Positions 1 to 12,853 are shown, counted from the first letter of the stretch. The stretch: DNA of 64,000 bases from Procambarus clarkii (GCF_040958095.1 NC_091219.1:26817023-26881022), one strand, 5' to 3'. Translations and numbers: made by a program. Notes: generated by a model from the letters alone, not told the origin.

Positions 1-540
1 AACAACAATTATAGTCCCAATACCTACTATCGATGGTAGTATAATAATATATACACTCAGGGGGGTAGAAATAGCCTAAGCTACTCTCTCCCTTTGAGAT
101 GTATTTATTGCTTATCTCAATAAACATACTTGAACTTGATATACACTCATAAGAAAGAGTACCCAATGTACAGGTTTGAGTCCCCCTTATGGCACCTACA
201 AATTTTCTCACTGAAACATTACGTTAATGTGACTGATTTGTGTATATGCATTCTTGCACCTAATAGAACAACTCTTCCTAGGCTTACAATAATACACATA
301 TATGTTCTCAGTTAGGCCGCAGCTTGTGTATGGCTTAGGATTATTTATTTAGGCCTAGAACAGGTTAGATTAGGTTTACAGCGAGTTTTCACTGTCTTGT
401 GTCATTTACAATTCTAATAGTACGAAACGTGAACCTTTTTTTTTTGAGATACAACACTGCATAGTAGCCATTCCATTTCACAGTAGCTGTTGTCCATTCC
501 ATTCATAGTAGCTATGGGTTCTATCATTTTTGAGGGTTGG
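1..540. other. AT-rich sequence with one short interspersed repeat
   Basis: No gene is supported. Bases 63-140 match the reverse complement of 14393-14465: both carry a run reading tagaaatagcctaa, then ctttgagatgtattt, then cataCTTGAAC-like sequence. This shows an interspersed repeat present twice in opposite orientations. The rest is unremarkable AT-rich DNA. Confidence 0.5.
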
Positions 541-712
541 GTTAAGTAACCGATGATTGATGATGATGAAGATTAAGCCACCCAAAAGGTGGCACGGGCA
601 TGAATAGCCCGTAAGTGGTGGCCCTTTTGAGCCATTACCAGTATCATTAGCTGATACTGGAGATCTGTGGAGGTGCGACTGCACCCAGCGTGACAGGAGA
701 TGTCTCCCGTGT
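540..712 (+). repeat. Interspersed repeat (SINE-like), copy 1
   Basis: A segment of about 170 bp that begins near gatgaagattaagccaccc and ends near gagatgtctccc. It recurs almost identically at 15870-16020 and in part at 16045-16105. It holds two small stem-forming motifs: cacgggc...gcccgt, and ccagtatca...tgatactgg. Because the copies are similar, their antisense strands share the same shadow peptide, which should not be read as a conserved protein. I cannot name the family. Confidence 0.7.
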
Positions 713-727
713 TAAGTAACCCATGTA

Positions 728-835
728 CCTTACCTTAAGGTTACCTCGTGGCGATTTCAGGGCTCAGTGACCCCGCGGCCCAGTCGTCGACCAGGCCACC
801 TGGTCAACGACCGGGCCGCGGTCTGGTACTGTACT
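728..835 (+). repeat. Interspersed repeat tail (ccttgaggttacc / cgcggccc-gtcgtcgaccagg type)
   Basis: This copy carries taccttaaggttacc, then a GC-rich block gcggcccagtcgtcgaccagg. Related copies lie at 11150-11235 and 18085-18190, and the complement of the same tail ends the SINE at 6646-6960. Here the block is followed, after 3 bases, by its own inverted copy (775-795 against 799-819, two mismatches), making a strong hairpin. Confidence 0.65.
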
Positions 836-1809
836 TCTAATACACCTCTGGTACACCGACTTCTGGTACACAGAAGTCGCTGTACCTAGGGCTTAGCTAG
901 GCCGGGGATCCGAGAGCATTAATTCATAAGTAAAATTACATACATACCACTTAAGTGAATACAACCATACCGTACCTTACTGGATAAAATCATCACCCTC
1001 ACCACATCAGAAACTCGTCGACGTATTTTTACCTTAAGCTTAACCTATTAATATGCACGATATAGAATATTACATCACGGGAGCACGGGCCGAGAGACAG
1101 AGCATCGGATAAACATATTTACGCAAGATATATACGCCATCCCACGCACCTAAATAAAACTCTTCAGGTGCACTTAAGCAAGCGCTTGCACAGGCTATAC
1201 ACAAAAGTGCACACACACACAATCATGAACGTGAATGCACATTTAAGGACTCGAGAACACATACACACACACCAGCTTGGCCACCACGAACTACAACGAG
1301 CGAGTGTATTATGCAAAGCGACTTCTCTTATTGCCTCCAGATCACTGGTCTTACCTGGAGCATGGCAAAGCACATGCTCTAACTGCTTTCTGATACTACT
1401 CCTCTCGGCAGCAACAGGTAGAGCCCCTCGTTCGCGCTGAATATAAAAGCAGGCATTTGCAGGATTTCATTATGCAGAGTGTGGTCATCAAGGGCATGGT
1501 GGGAGGGGGGGGGGGAGACGAGGCTCGTCGCGCGGCGTCACCCATTGTCACGACATTGCCTTATCAATCTTCAGTGGCTACGATCTTCAGTGGCTACGAT
1601 CTTCAGTGGCAACGATCTACAGTGGCTACGATCTACGATGGCTACGATTTTTTTGTGAGGTGGAGTGGGGGGGGGCATATCTCTTGATTTTTTTGTACTT
1701 ATGTTTGTCAAACGGTCGATAATCAAGTTAATCCACATTATTTGGTCTTGATTGTGATTCTTTAAGAATTTTCGCTCGACTTATATTTATCTAGTGTATT
1801 GCTATCCCA

Positions 1810-1811
<2 letters not shown>
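835..1811. other. Non-coding sequence with a 16-bp short tandem repeat
   Basis: No gene is seen. About four to five copies of a 16-base unit built on cagtggctacgatct lie at roughly 1567-1650, flanked by poly-G runs at 1503-1517 and 1665-1675. A CA-rich stretch lies near 1208-1275. The open frames here are short and unconvincing. Confidence 0.5.

Positions 1812-1903
<92 letters not shown>
1812..1903 (+). repeat. (GT)n microsatellite
   Basis: A perfect GT dinucleotide run of 92 bases (46 units). It produces a Cys-Val repeat frame that is not a gene. Confidence 0.97.
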
Positions 1904-1905
<2 letters not shown>

Positions 1906-3663
1906 TCTGGATGCATCGGCTTGAGACTGTAGGTATCATCGTTCAACCACAGAAGGAATATTCAGCTGGCCACATCATTAGCTTTGTCTATATACAACCT
2001 TATCACGAAAATAAAAAATAAATTAATTCTGGCACAGAGTTCCACCGTATGTCTAACTTAAGCGTATGTCCTACTAATGTCCTCACTATTTATTCACAGA
2101 TTCATCAGGTTACTGTGATTTCATTATAAACGTAGGATATATACATGAAGTTTAGGCTTTATATTCCGAGTTAGGTATTATGGAGACGACAACCCTGATG
2201 TCAATACTGATGTCAATACCAGCCACCACGTGAAAGTCACTCCACGAATTTCTCACGTTAGCCTATGACCAAAGGCTGGCTTTGTTGCTATTGTTATAGA
2301 TTCAGCTACTCGGAACACAGTTCCAAGTAGCACGGGCTATGATGAGCCCGTAGTTCTAAGGCTGGCGTGTTATACCCACACTACACGTGTACAGACGAGT
2401 ACTATCCCTAAATTTATAAGTAACCAAGCGGCTGCCAATTTCCTCTTATCCAAAAGGGGTAATTCTGGTTCATCCTTGGGGGCTGGTGGCGGAATCCCCC
2501 CTCCCAGAGAAACCGGACCGGAGTCCGGTTTCCGAACCGGAGTCTCTTGGTGCGTCCTGGTCATGTATTACCGCACACCTCTGCCCAATATGGAAGAGAG
2601 CAGCCCAGGAGTCGGGGCTCGGTGGCGCCTGAGAGGAAGAGGCAGGATCCAACGTCACCCACCATCCACCTGCTTGTGTTGTCTCTGCTTCTCCCTGCTT
2701 CTGGCATACTATTCCACTCGCACGTGGGCGGAGGTTTTTTTTGTTCCTCTTGTTTTCAAGTATTCCGATTTTCACTCTTAACACAATAAAGCTAAAAATA
2801 AAGCTAGCACAACATAGCTAAAACTGAAAGACTAATTAAATAACCTAACCTGCCCCTAGGCCTAATTTAGTACATATTTGTACATTTAGTAGTGTAATAA
2901 TATATGTACAATTAGTAGTATAATAATATATGTACATTACATATACGTATTATATTAGGCCTATAAAAAGTTAGGTTTATTTATGTATTGTGAGATATTG
3001 GTATGTCTAGGAAATAGATCGAATGCGATCAAAATGTCTATTAGTTTTGTTATCAACTATCAACATGACGATCCATAATATATGTGGCAATATTGAGTGG
3101 GTGACATCTTGGCGTGATTGACGACTTGACATCAAGTTCCACCGTTCGACGTACATTAAAAAACAAATAATACGTTGCAATATACATACACAACCGTGGG
3201 CTTGCATCACCACCAAAAAAATAATGCCAGCTCAGGCGACATAGCCTATTCTGCACGATTCTCTTTTTTTTTTGTCTTTTCAAGTACAAACGCCTTATCA
3301 TCGTCTTCTATTGTCTGTTAGATACTTTCATATCTAGTTCACATTGGCTAATATTTTTACTGAATCTTGTGCTTTTCCCCTTGTAACAATTTTGTTTTCA
3401 TGCTGCAATCCTCATTTTATCGCATATATATTTGTAATGATGCCAACTCAGGGAAATAAAGGACATCTTCCATATTTACATGTCAAGGAAGGACCCATTG
3501 ACAGTTTCCTCTGCCGCCAATTTGTTCCCCGGAAGTCCGTGAAAATTGCCCCATTTTCTTCTGTAAATTTTGGTCAAGTATCTTTAAAGGGCGGCGGTAA
3601 GCAGCACCTTGGACACGCTGCTGCCACTAACGCCATCGTCACTGGCTTCCTCCTGTGCTGCTG
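1904..3663. other. Non-coding AT-rich sequence
   Basis: No gene is recognised. Bases 2315-2350 contain a tagcacgggctat...gagcccgta hairpin motif that recurs in inverted form near 21540-21575, so part is an interspersed repeat. Around 2500-2545 a short GC-rich segment repeats accggagtc and can fold on itself. The overlapping frames near 2470-2789 have no recognisable domain. Confidence 0.45.
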
Positions 3664-5389
3664 ACAGTCTCTTCCCCCCTAGTGTATGGGTAAATAGTGT
3701 CTCCCCCCCCCTAGTGTATGGGTAGATAGTGTCTTCCCCCTAGTGTATGGGTAGATAGTGTCTTCCCCCTAGTGTATGGGTAGATAGTGTCTCCCCCCCC
3801 CTAGTGTATGGGTAGATAGTGTCTTCCCCCTAGTGTATGGGTAGATAGTGTCTTCCCCCTAGTGTATGGGTAGATAGTGTCTCCCCCCCCCTAGTGTATG
3901 GGTAGATAGTGTCTTCCCCCTAGTGTATGGGTAGATAGTGTCTTCCCCCTAGTGTATGGGTAGATAGTGTCTCCCCCCCCCTAGTGTATGGGTAGATAGT
4001 GTCTTCCCCCTAGTGTATGGGTAGATAGTGTCTTCCCCCTAGTGTATGGGTAGATAGTGTCTCCCCCCCCCCTAGTGTATGGGTAGATAGTGTCTTCCCC
4101 CTAGTGTATGGGTAGATAGTGTCTTCCCCCTAGTGTATGGGTAGATAGTGTCTCCCCCCCCTAGTGTATGGGTAGATAGTGTCTTCCCCCTAGTGTATGG
4201 GTAGATAGTGTCTCCCCCCCCCTAGTGTATGGGTAGATAGTGTCTTCCCCCTAGTGTATGGGTAGATAGTGTCTTCCCCCTAGTGTATGGGTAGATAGTG
4301 TCTCCCCCCCCCCCTAGTGTATGGGTAGATAGTGTCTTCCCCCTAGTGTATGGGTAGATAGTGTCTTCCCCCTAGTGTATGGGTAGATAGTGTCTCCCCC
4401 CCCCTAGTGTATGGGTAGATAGTGTCTTCCCCCTAGTGTATGGGTAGATAGTGTCTCCCCCCCCCTAGTGTATGGGTAGATAGTGTCTTCCCCCTAGTGT
4501 ATGGGTAGATAGTGTCTTCCCCCTAGTGTATGGGTAGATAGTGTCTCCCCCCCCCCTAGTGTATGGGTAGATAGTGTCTTCCCCCTAGTGTATGGGTAGA
4601 TAGTGTCTTCCCCCTAGTGTATGGGTAGATAGTGTCTCCCCCCCCCCCCTAGTGTATGGGTAGATAGTGTCTTCCCCCTAGTGTATGGGTAGATAGTGTC
4701 TCCCCCCCCCTAGTGTATGGGTAGATAGTGTCTCCCCCCCCCCCTAGTGTATGGGTAGATAGTGTCTCCCCCCCCCTAGTGTATGGGTAGATAGTGTCTT
4801 CCCCCTAGTGTATGGGTAGATAGTGTCTTCCCCCTAGTGTATGGGTAGATAGTGTCTCCCCCCCCCTAGTGTATGGGTAGATAGTGTCTCCCCCCCCCCT
4901 AGTGTATGGGTAGATAGTGTCTCCCCCCCCCCTAGTGTATGGGTAGATAGTGTCTCCCCCCCCCCTAGTGTATGGGTAGATAGTGTCTTCCCCCTAGTGT
5001 ATGGGTAGATAGTGTCTCCCCCCCCCTAGTGTATGGGTAGATAGTGTCTCCCCCCCCCTAGTGTATGGGTAGATAGTGTCTTCCCCCTAGTGTATGGGTA
5101 GATAGTGTCTCCCCCCCCCCTAGTGTATGGGTAGATAGTGTCTCCCCCCCCCTAGTGTATGGGTAGATAGTGTCTCCCCCCCCCTAGTGTATGGGTAGAT
5201 AGTGTCTTCCCCCTAGTGTATGGGTAGATAGTGTCTCCCCCCCCTAGTGTATGGGTAGATAGTGTCTCCCCCCCCCTAGTGTATGGGTAGATAGTGTCTT
5301 CCCCCTAGTGTATGGGTAGATAGTGTCTCCCCCCTAGTGTATGGGTAGATAGTGTCTCCCCCCCCCCCTAGTGTATGGGTAGATAGTGT
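3664..5389 (+). repeat. 29-bp C-rich minisatellite with higher-order structure
   Basis: A tandem array of about 1.7 kb. The basic unit is 29 bases (tagtgtatgggtagatag plus tgtcttccccc). By length there are roughly 55-60 units. Two unit types alternate: one with tcttccccc (five C) and one with tctc followed by a longer C run of variable length, about 6 to 12. In the first kilobase the order is mostly long-C, short-C, short-C, a three-unit higher-order repeat. The 3' half is irregular and richer in long-C units. No open frame persists through the array. Confidence 0.97.
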
Positions 5390-6645
<1,256 letters not shown>

Positions 6646-6965
6646 CTATGGGAGCCGGTCGGCCGAGCGGACAGCACGCTGGACTTATGATCCTGTGGTC
6701 CCGGGTTCGATCCCGGGCGCCTGCGAGAAACAATGGGCAGAGTTTCTTTCACCCTATGGCCCTGTTACTTAGCAGTAAAATAGGTACATGGGTGTTAGTC
6801 AGCTGTCACGGGCTGGAAGCCCGTGACAGCTGTCACGGCAGCCACGGCAGAAGAAGTCAACAGGCAGTTGACTTCCTGGGGGTGGAAGCCTGGTCGAGGA
6901 CCGGGCCGTGGGGACACTAAAAGCCCCGAAATCATCTCAAGATAACCTCAAGAAGATAACCTTAA
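6646..6965 (+). repeat. tRNA-derived SINE with two internal foldbacks
   Basis: The 5' 75 bases resemble a tRNA: an A-box-like ggccgagcgg segment and a B-box-like gggttcgatccc. The body (gagaaacaatgggcagag, tttctttcaccctatg, ctgttac, aggtacatgggtgttagtcag) and tail (tggtcgaggaccgggccg, aaatcatctcaagataacc) match the antisense element at 20820-21005. Unlike that copy, the body is interrupted at 6800-6832 by a perfect 15-bp palindrome with a 3-base spacer and then by a second foldback (gaagtcaac / gttgacttc). The 90-codon frame over it is not a gene. Confidence 0.85.
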
Positions 6966-7704
6966 GAGTGTACGATAAGCATGTAAGTAGCATTTATTGC
7001 TTCTTAATTACAATTTGTACTTAACCTATAGCTATATTGATATTACAATTTTATAAAACTAATAAAACAAAACTAAAATCTATGGATATATTGCATAGGC
7101 TATAAATCAGGCAGACGATTTTCTTGAATTGGCGACATTTCTGAGCTTGGCTATTGCAACAATAAGTTTATTGCTAGAATATATTTATAGTTATACACCG
7201 AGTACATTAAACGTAAAATACAGCTTAAATACAAATCATGAAGAAATTTTGCAAAGATAATAATGTGAACCAAAAATGAAACGTTACTAAATATTAAAAT
7301 ACGGTCGAAATATATAGAAAGCCCAGTAAATATTCTATATCTTATAAACTCAATAGTTTAGACAAAAACATTCCCTGATAAGACATGCCATTCTTTCATG
7401 GAACCCCAAAATTGAAGTTGGCAAAAACACAAAACAAAAATCGAAGTTGGCAAAAAAAAAAGAAAAAAGGAGGAAATGATAGACTACGTCTTTTGTTCAG
7501 GCCTTTCGCATAAATACTCCAAGAGTCACTGCACTCTGAAGATGCCGGAATTAGATCTTAACTTTTCTCCGCGCACAAAAGGACCAATTTCGCTTAAATC
7601 CAATCACTGGTTAGGAGGCCTCTTACTAAATAAATAATGATCAAATGGTAACTACGGCAAAAACCGGATATGCTTCGTTATAAGCGAAATAAAAATATCG
7701 TTAA
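6966..7704. other. AT-rich spacer
   Basis: Low-complexity A-rich sequence with no open frame or element that I can support. Confidence 0.4.
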
Positions 7705-7945
7705 GAAAGTGACTGGGAGGAAGTGGGCATGAGAGGAAGAAAGTGACCGGGAGGTAGAAAGTGGGCATGAGAGGAAGAAAGTGACCGGGAGGTAGAAAGT
7801 GCACAGAAGGGAGAGAATGACTGGGAAGAAAAAAAAGTGATTACGAGGAAGAAAGTGACTGGGAGGACAATGCAGTGAAGGAAAATGTGAGTAGCAGGTA
7901 GACAGGGAGGAAGAAAGTGACTACGAGGAAGAAAGTAAAACAACT
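7705..7945 (+). repeat. Purine-rich degenerate minisatellite
   Basis: Degenerate units of about 18-20 bases built on aggaagaaagtgac and gggaggtagaaagtg. The complement is almost pure pyrimidine and gives a Ser/Leu/Phe-rich antisense frame that is an artefact. Confidence 0.75.
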
Positions 7946-8888
7946 TAAAACACTGAAAGTAACTATGATGCCAAAATGAAACTTGAACAAGTGTCATCAC
8001 AAGGAAGAAAGCCTAAAACATGTTACTTAAATAACGATGTACTCAACGCCGGCCCTCTTGTTGACTAACCACAAAATTAACACACTAAACCTACTCTATA
8101 TTATGCCGCAGGAAATGTATCACTGTACATTAGGCTACAATTTAACGTTTCACAGTTCATGAGGATATAGGCAACGTATCACAATACATTAATTACACTA
8201 TAGGTTATATATATCACAATATATTACGGTATAGATAAATTATTACAATATATTAGGCCATAAGAAACGTTCCGCAATACATTAAGCCATTGATTCGCAG
8301 TACATTTAGGCTATGGGTAATGTATTACCCACACTAGTAATGTATGGGTAATGTATTATCCATACATACATACATAATGCTCTAATAACTGTAATAACTG
8401 CTGTATACTAGTGAATAACTATACGCCAACAACATCTATGTGAAGTACAGTACATAGAAAGGTGTGAGTATATTCTCACAATCAAAATACAAACATCAAA
8501 ATATATCACAGTAACATTATGAAAGCATTTGTAAACAAAGTCTATCATTCTAAAGTAAAAATAATCACAGCTCGCCAAAAGGTAAAATTCTGGCATTAGT
8601 TTCAAAGGTTCGGATTAAAAAAAAACTGAAATTAATTAAAAAATGAATCACATTTATTGTATAGGTTTACACTACAATACAAATGGATACAATGAGTTCT
8701 AATTGGTTTTATATTTAATAAAAATGAAAACAAAAGACCTAACAAAGCCAATAGATAAAATGTAAATGTGGATTAGTAATTGATCCTGCACCATCGCTGT
8801 TGTTCAACGGTTGTGACTCACTCTGATGCTCTTGACTCACCATAATGGTTGATTCACAATCATAATTGGCCAGGATTCATTATTATAG
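7946..8888. other. AT-rich sequence with decayed short repeats
   Basis: From about 8100 to 8370 a degenerate unit of about 40 bases recurs several times, built on a 'cacaatacatta' core followed by 'ggcta'. The remainder is AT-rich and shows no gene. Confidence 0.45.
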
Positions 8889-9510
8889 TTATTGTTCACA
8901 GGATGAATGCAGTATAAACCAAGACTGTGACTCAAACCTGGAGCATACTTGGAGAGATTTCCGGAAGTTATCGACTTGAGATAACTTGGTCCAACAGGCA
9001 GTTGCTTGGACCGGCCCGCAGGCCCCCGTATTCATTTCCACCTGGTTGGTTTGGTGCTTTTCACATGAACCTATCCAAATGCTTCTTGAAGACATCCACC
9101 TTCGTTCCGGCAATATTTCTAATGCTTGCTGTGAGAGGACTGAACAAGCGTGGACTTCTGATGTTCAGACAATGTTCTCTGATTGTGCCTATGGCGCCTC
9201 TACTCACTGGTTTTATTTTGCATTTCCTTCCGTATACGAACATATAAATCAAGGAAACTGTAGAAGGAAATCAAGGAAAATCAAGGAAACTGAAACAAGG
9301 AAAATAAGAAGCCGTATTGGCTTCTTATTTGTTTCGTGTTCTGTTATGTATCTTCCGCTCCAGTATGTAGTTATTTTACTGTGCAAATTTGGGACCTAGC
9401 CCTCCAGTATCTTCCATGTATATATTATTTTATACCTTTCTCGTCTCCTTTCCAGAGTACATTTTGAGAGCTTTGAGACGGTATTATACTTGTAATACTC
9501 CATGAGTGTT
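8889..9510 (-). mobile_element. LINE 3' end, family B (C-terminal ORF2 remnant)
   Basis: Read on the minus strand, the segment near 9061-9252 encodes a stretch containing NIRSPRLFSPLTASIRNIAG and then FKKHLDRF. This is the typical region after the reverse transcriptase in many non-LTR retrotransposon ORF2 proteins (family knowledge). The flanks, with ttgcttggaccggcccgcagg at about 9003-9023 and gggacctagccctccagta at about 9391, I recognise as parts of an abundant decapod repeat. The frame is broken on both sides, so this is a dead fragment. Another partial copy lies at 63745-63870. Bases 9302-9330 form a perfect 12-bp hairpin. Confidence 0.7.
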
Positions 9511-9523
9511 GTCATTGGTTGTT

Positions 9524-9919
9524 ACCATGATGGCTGCCTCTCACCATGATGGCTGTCTCTCACCATGATGGCTGCCTCTCACCATAATGGCTGCCTCTCA
9601 CCATGATGGCTGCCTCTCACCATTGATGGCTGCCTCTCACCATGATGGCTGCCTCTCACCATGATGGCTGCCTCTCACCATGATGGCTGCCTCTCACCAT
9701 TATGGCTGCCTCTCACCATGATGGCTGCCTCTCACCATTGATGGCTGCCTCTCACCATGATGGCTGCCTTTCACCATTGATGGCTGCCTCTCACCATGAT
9801 GGCTGCCTCTCACCATGATGGCTGCCTCTCACCATGATGGCTGCCTCTCACCATTATGGCTGCCTCTCACCATGATGGCTGCCTCTCACCATGATGGCTG
9901 CCTCTCACCATGATGGCTG
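9524..9919 (+). repeat. 19-bp minisatellite
   Basis: About 20 copies of a 19-base unit (caccatgatggctgcctct) with variants ccattatgg and the 20-base ccattgatgg. A single extra base in some units shifts the frame, so no repeat peptide runs through. Confidence 0.95.
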
Positions 9920-10329
9920 TCTGTCGTCATCTGCAGCACTTCCCAAACTTTCTCGCACACTCCTTCACCAAACCTGCCCATTTTGATCTTCCTGTACCCT
10001 CAAATTTACTCAAATACATTTTTTTGAAGCGTTTAATATGTTTAAACTCAGTACACTCTCATCAGTCTTACCATTTACCTATTTTTACACGCCACAGGGG
10101 CAGGAAAGTGTGGCTGTTGTCTCTGTTGGTAGAGGTGATGAAAATTATACATTCTGAGCACAGTGGCGGTTTTGGTAGACACTTGGGTTATGCTGACCTT
10201 CAAGAAAGACGGTTTGGAGGGCTTCAGTGCAGGGGGTTAGGGTGGGTTAGCCTAAGCATTTTGTAAAGATTATTGATATGTATATGTATTTGTGTACATG
10301 GATGTATATATATGTACATGTGTATGTAA
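9920..10329. other. Sequence after the 19-bp array
   Basis: The 118-codon frame at 9910-10266 starts in the last repeat unit, has no recognisable domain and ends in ordinary sequence. I do not call it a gene. Confidence 0.4.
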
Positions 10330-10480
10330 TAATAACAATTGTGTAACTAGCTTTACAAGGTTGTCACTTGCTTAGCTAGACGAACAATGGGGTTCAGTTA
10401 ATAAACCGATTATGTGCCTCTGTAACCCTTTCCACCATCGCCCACGGGATGGGTATAGGGGACATAATAAAGGAATGAAA
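10330..10480 (+). repeat. Interspersed repeat D (cctctgtaaccctttccacc type)
   Basis: Contains gtgtaactagc...cacttgcttagct, then aaccgattatgtgcctctg, then taaccctttccacc and a gcccacgggatgggta block, ending in ...cataataaa. Copies occur at 21805-21895 and 58815-58905 (plus) and at 44085-44395 (minus). It is probably the 3' tail of a retroelement. Confidence 0.75.
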
Positions 10481-10669
10481 TTAAAACATTAAAATGGCTG
10501 ACAGAGATGGGTGCATGCTTTAGTCAGTAGGTGAAGACGGTATTGAGGTAGAGGGGTAAGCCGACTTAGCTCTCTCACTGTTATCATCACCACCCGATAA
10601 TTCCCATCAATGTGACCTCAGAGGATTAGCCTAACAGCTAGAGACGGTGCGCACCTGACAGCTGCCGAG

Positions 10670-11065
10670 AGGTGTACTCACCTAGTACACCTTGTGAGGG
10701 TTGAGCTCTGGTTCTTTGGTCCCGCCTCTCAACTGTCAATCAACTGGTGTACAGGTTCCTGAGCCTACTGGGCCCTACATTTCAAACTGTGTATGGAGTC
10801 AGCCTCCACCACATCACTGCCTAATAGATTCCATGTGTTAACTACTCTGACACTGAAAAAGTTCTTTCTAACGTCCCTGTGGCTCATTTGGGTACTCAGT
10901 TTCCACCTGTCACCTTGTTCGCGTACCACCCGTGTTAAACAGTTTATCTTTATCTACCCTGTCAATTCCTCTGAGAATTTTGTAGGTAGTGATCATGTCT
11001 CCCCTTACTCTTCTGTCTTCTGGTGTCTGGTATATCCTGCGGACTATCGACAGGCTACACATTGA
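10670..11065 (-). mobile_element. LINE 3' end, family A (decayed ORF2 C terminus)
   Basis: On the minus strand, frames interrupted by a shift and stops read GDMITTYKILRGIDRVDKD and later RKNFFSVRVVNTWN. This is the post-RT region also present at 56861-57181, where MITTYKIVTGIDKIDRED is intact. The 3' part (gttgagctctggttctttgg, cctctcaactgtcaatcaac) recurs at 20560-20790, about 16455-16495 and 46865-46925. The plus-strand 90-codon frame here is a shadow. Confidence 0.75.
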
Positions 11066-11149
11066 CGTGCACTATTTGCACCTTAGCGTGTGCCTGTCTA
11101 TACCTATATGTGTACTATATATGTACACCTTCACGTGATTGTTAATACC

Positions 11150-11235
11150 TACCTTGAGGTTACCTTGAGGTGCTTCCGGGGCTTAGCGTCCCCGCGGCCC
11201 GATCGTCGACCAGGCCTCCTGGTTGCTGGACTGAG
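11150..11235 (+). repeat. Interspersed repeat tail, second copy
   Basis: Matches the 728-835 element: ccttgaggttaccttgaggt, then ggggcttagcgtccccgcgg, then cgtcgaccaggcctcctgg. No inverted duplication here, unlike the first copy. Confidence 0.7.
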
Positions 11236-11715
11236 TTGCTGGACCTAAACTAAAAGTGTACAGTCTACAGCTCCAGGTGCGCGTTACACTTAATTTTAAT
11301 TAATTTAATTAATAAATTAAAGACCGCTGACTACACCAATGGTATCCTAGCCTACGACTCCACACGCACAAGACATTAGGCAGCAAATATCCCGTTACTA
11401 ATAGGCTACTACACTTGCAATTTTAAATATTTCCTCTCTCCAAGTTCCTCCAAAACCATTATAAATTACCCCACCACCTCGTAAAAAAAGGGGTTAAGCT
11501 TCTTACAAATTATATTTACATCGCCAAAGTGCCGTTAGTTTAATGGATAACACTTAGGCTCGCCCGCCTTGGAAACTCACTCGCTGCTCACCTTTTCAAA
11601 ATCATTAATCCACAATAAACAAAAAATTTTGTAAACAAAATCTTATCCCACCCAAGATTATGCAAGTTTATTATAACACCAGGGAAGTACTATTGAAGCT
11701 CAGGAGAGCGAACAC
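11236..11715. other. AT-rich spacer
   Basis: Near 11528-11580 there is a weak tRNA-like 5' part (gttagtttaatggataac) without a convincing B box or cloverleaf. Nothing else is seen. Confidence 0.35.
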
Positions 11716-12853
11716 CTCTACAGGAGGGTGAACACTGCTGCAGGAGGGAGAGGACTGCTGCAGGAGGGAGAGGACTGCTGCAGGAGGGAGAGGACTGCTG
11801 CAGGAGGGAGAGGACTGCTGCAGGAGGGAGAGGACTGCTGCAGGAGGGAGAGGACTGCTGCAGGAGGGAGAGGACTGCTGCAGGAGGGAGAGGACTGCTG
11901 CAGGAGGGAGAGGACTGCTGCAGGAGGGAGAGGACTGCTGCAGGAGGGAGAGGACTGCTGCAGGAGGGAGAGGACTGCTGCAGGAGGGAGAGGACTGCTG
12001 TAGGAGGGAGAGGACTGCTGCAGGAGGGAGAGGACTGCTGCAGGAGGGAGAGGACTGCTGCAGGAGGGAGAAAACTGTTGCAGGAGGGAGAAAACTGCTG
12101 CAGGAGGGAGAGGACTGCTACAGGAGGGAGAGGACTGCTGCAGGAGGGGAGAGGACTGCTGCAGGAGGGAGAGGACTGCTGCAGGAGGGGAGAGGACTGC
12201 TGCAGGAGGGAGAGGACTGCTGCAGGAGGCAGAAGACAGCTGCAGGAGGCAGAAGACAGCTGCAGGAGGGAGAAGACTACTGCAGGAGGCAGAAGACTGC
12301 TGCAGGAGGGAAAGGACTGCTGCAGGAGGGAGAGGACTGCTGCAGGAGGCAGAAGACAGCTGCAGGAGGCAGAAGACTGCTGCAGGAGGGAGAGGACTGC
12401 TGCAGGAGGGCGAGGACTGCTGCAGGAGGCAGAAGACAGCTGCAGGAGGCAGAAGACTGCTGCAGGAGGGAGAGGACTGCTGCAGGAGGGAGAAGACTGC
12501 TGCAGCAGGGTGAAGACTGCTGCAGGAGGGAGAAGACTACTGCAGGAGGCAGAAGACTGCTGCAGGAGGGAAAGGACTGCTGCAGGAGGGAGAGGACTGC
12601 TGCAGGAGGCAGAAGACAGCTGCAGGAGGCAGAAGACAGCTGCAGGAGGGAGAAGACTGCTGCAGGAGGCAGAAGACAGCTGCAGGAGGGAGAAGACTGC
12701 TGCAGGAGGCAGAAGACTGCTGCAGGAGGCAGAAGACTGCTGCAGGAGGGAGAGGACTGCTGCAGGAGGGAGAAGACTGCTGCAGCAGGGTGAAGACTGC
12801 TGCAGGAGGGAGAAGACTACTGCAGGAGGCAGAAGACTGCTGCAGGAGGCAGA
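11716..12853 (+). repeat. 20-bp PstI-type minisatellite with higher-order structure
   Basis: About 57 units of 20 bases, ctgctgcaggagggagagga, each with a ctgcag core. The first ~25 units are nearly identical. After about 12220, variants ending ggcagaaga and acagctg appear in mixed order. Large blocks then repeat: the agcagggtgaag variant at about 12503 recurs at about 12783, and an eight-unit pattern near 12275 recurs near 12535. Since 20 is not a multiple of three, all frames read through with a 20-residue period, producing 391-, 294- and 125-codon open frames. These are artefacts. Confidence 0.97.

Noticed and set aside
478-684. Conserved small protein shared with 15847-16038 (similar antisense peptides)
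   Set aside because: The similarity comes from two copies of one interspersed repeat, not from a protein under selection.
3664-5389. CRISPR-like array (29-bp units repeated many times)
   Set aside because: Units abut directly with no unique spacers, and the sequence is eukaryotic; it is a minisatellite.
6648-6722. Functional tRNA gene
   Set aside because: The tRNA-like part runs straight into a SINE body shared with 20820-21005 and has no terminator.
8986-9399. 137-codon plus-strand gene
   Set aside because: It is the antisense of a LINE ORF2 C terminus.
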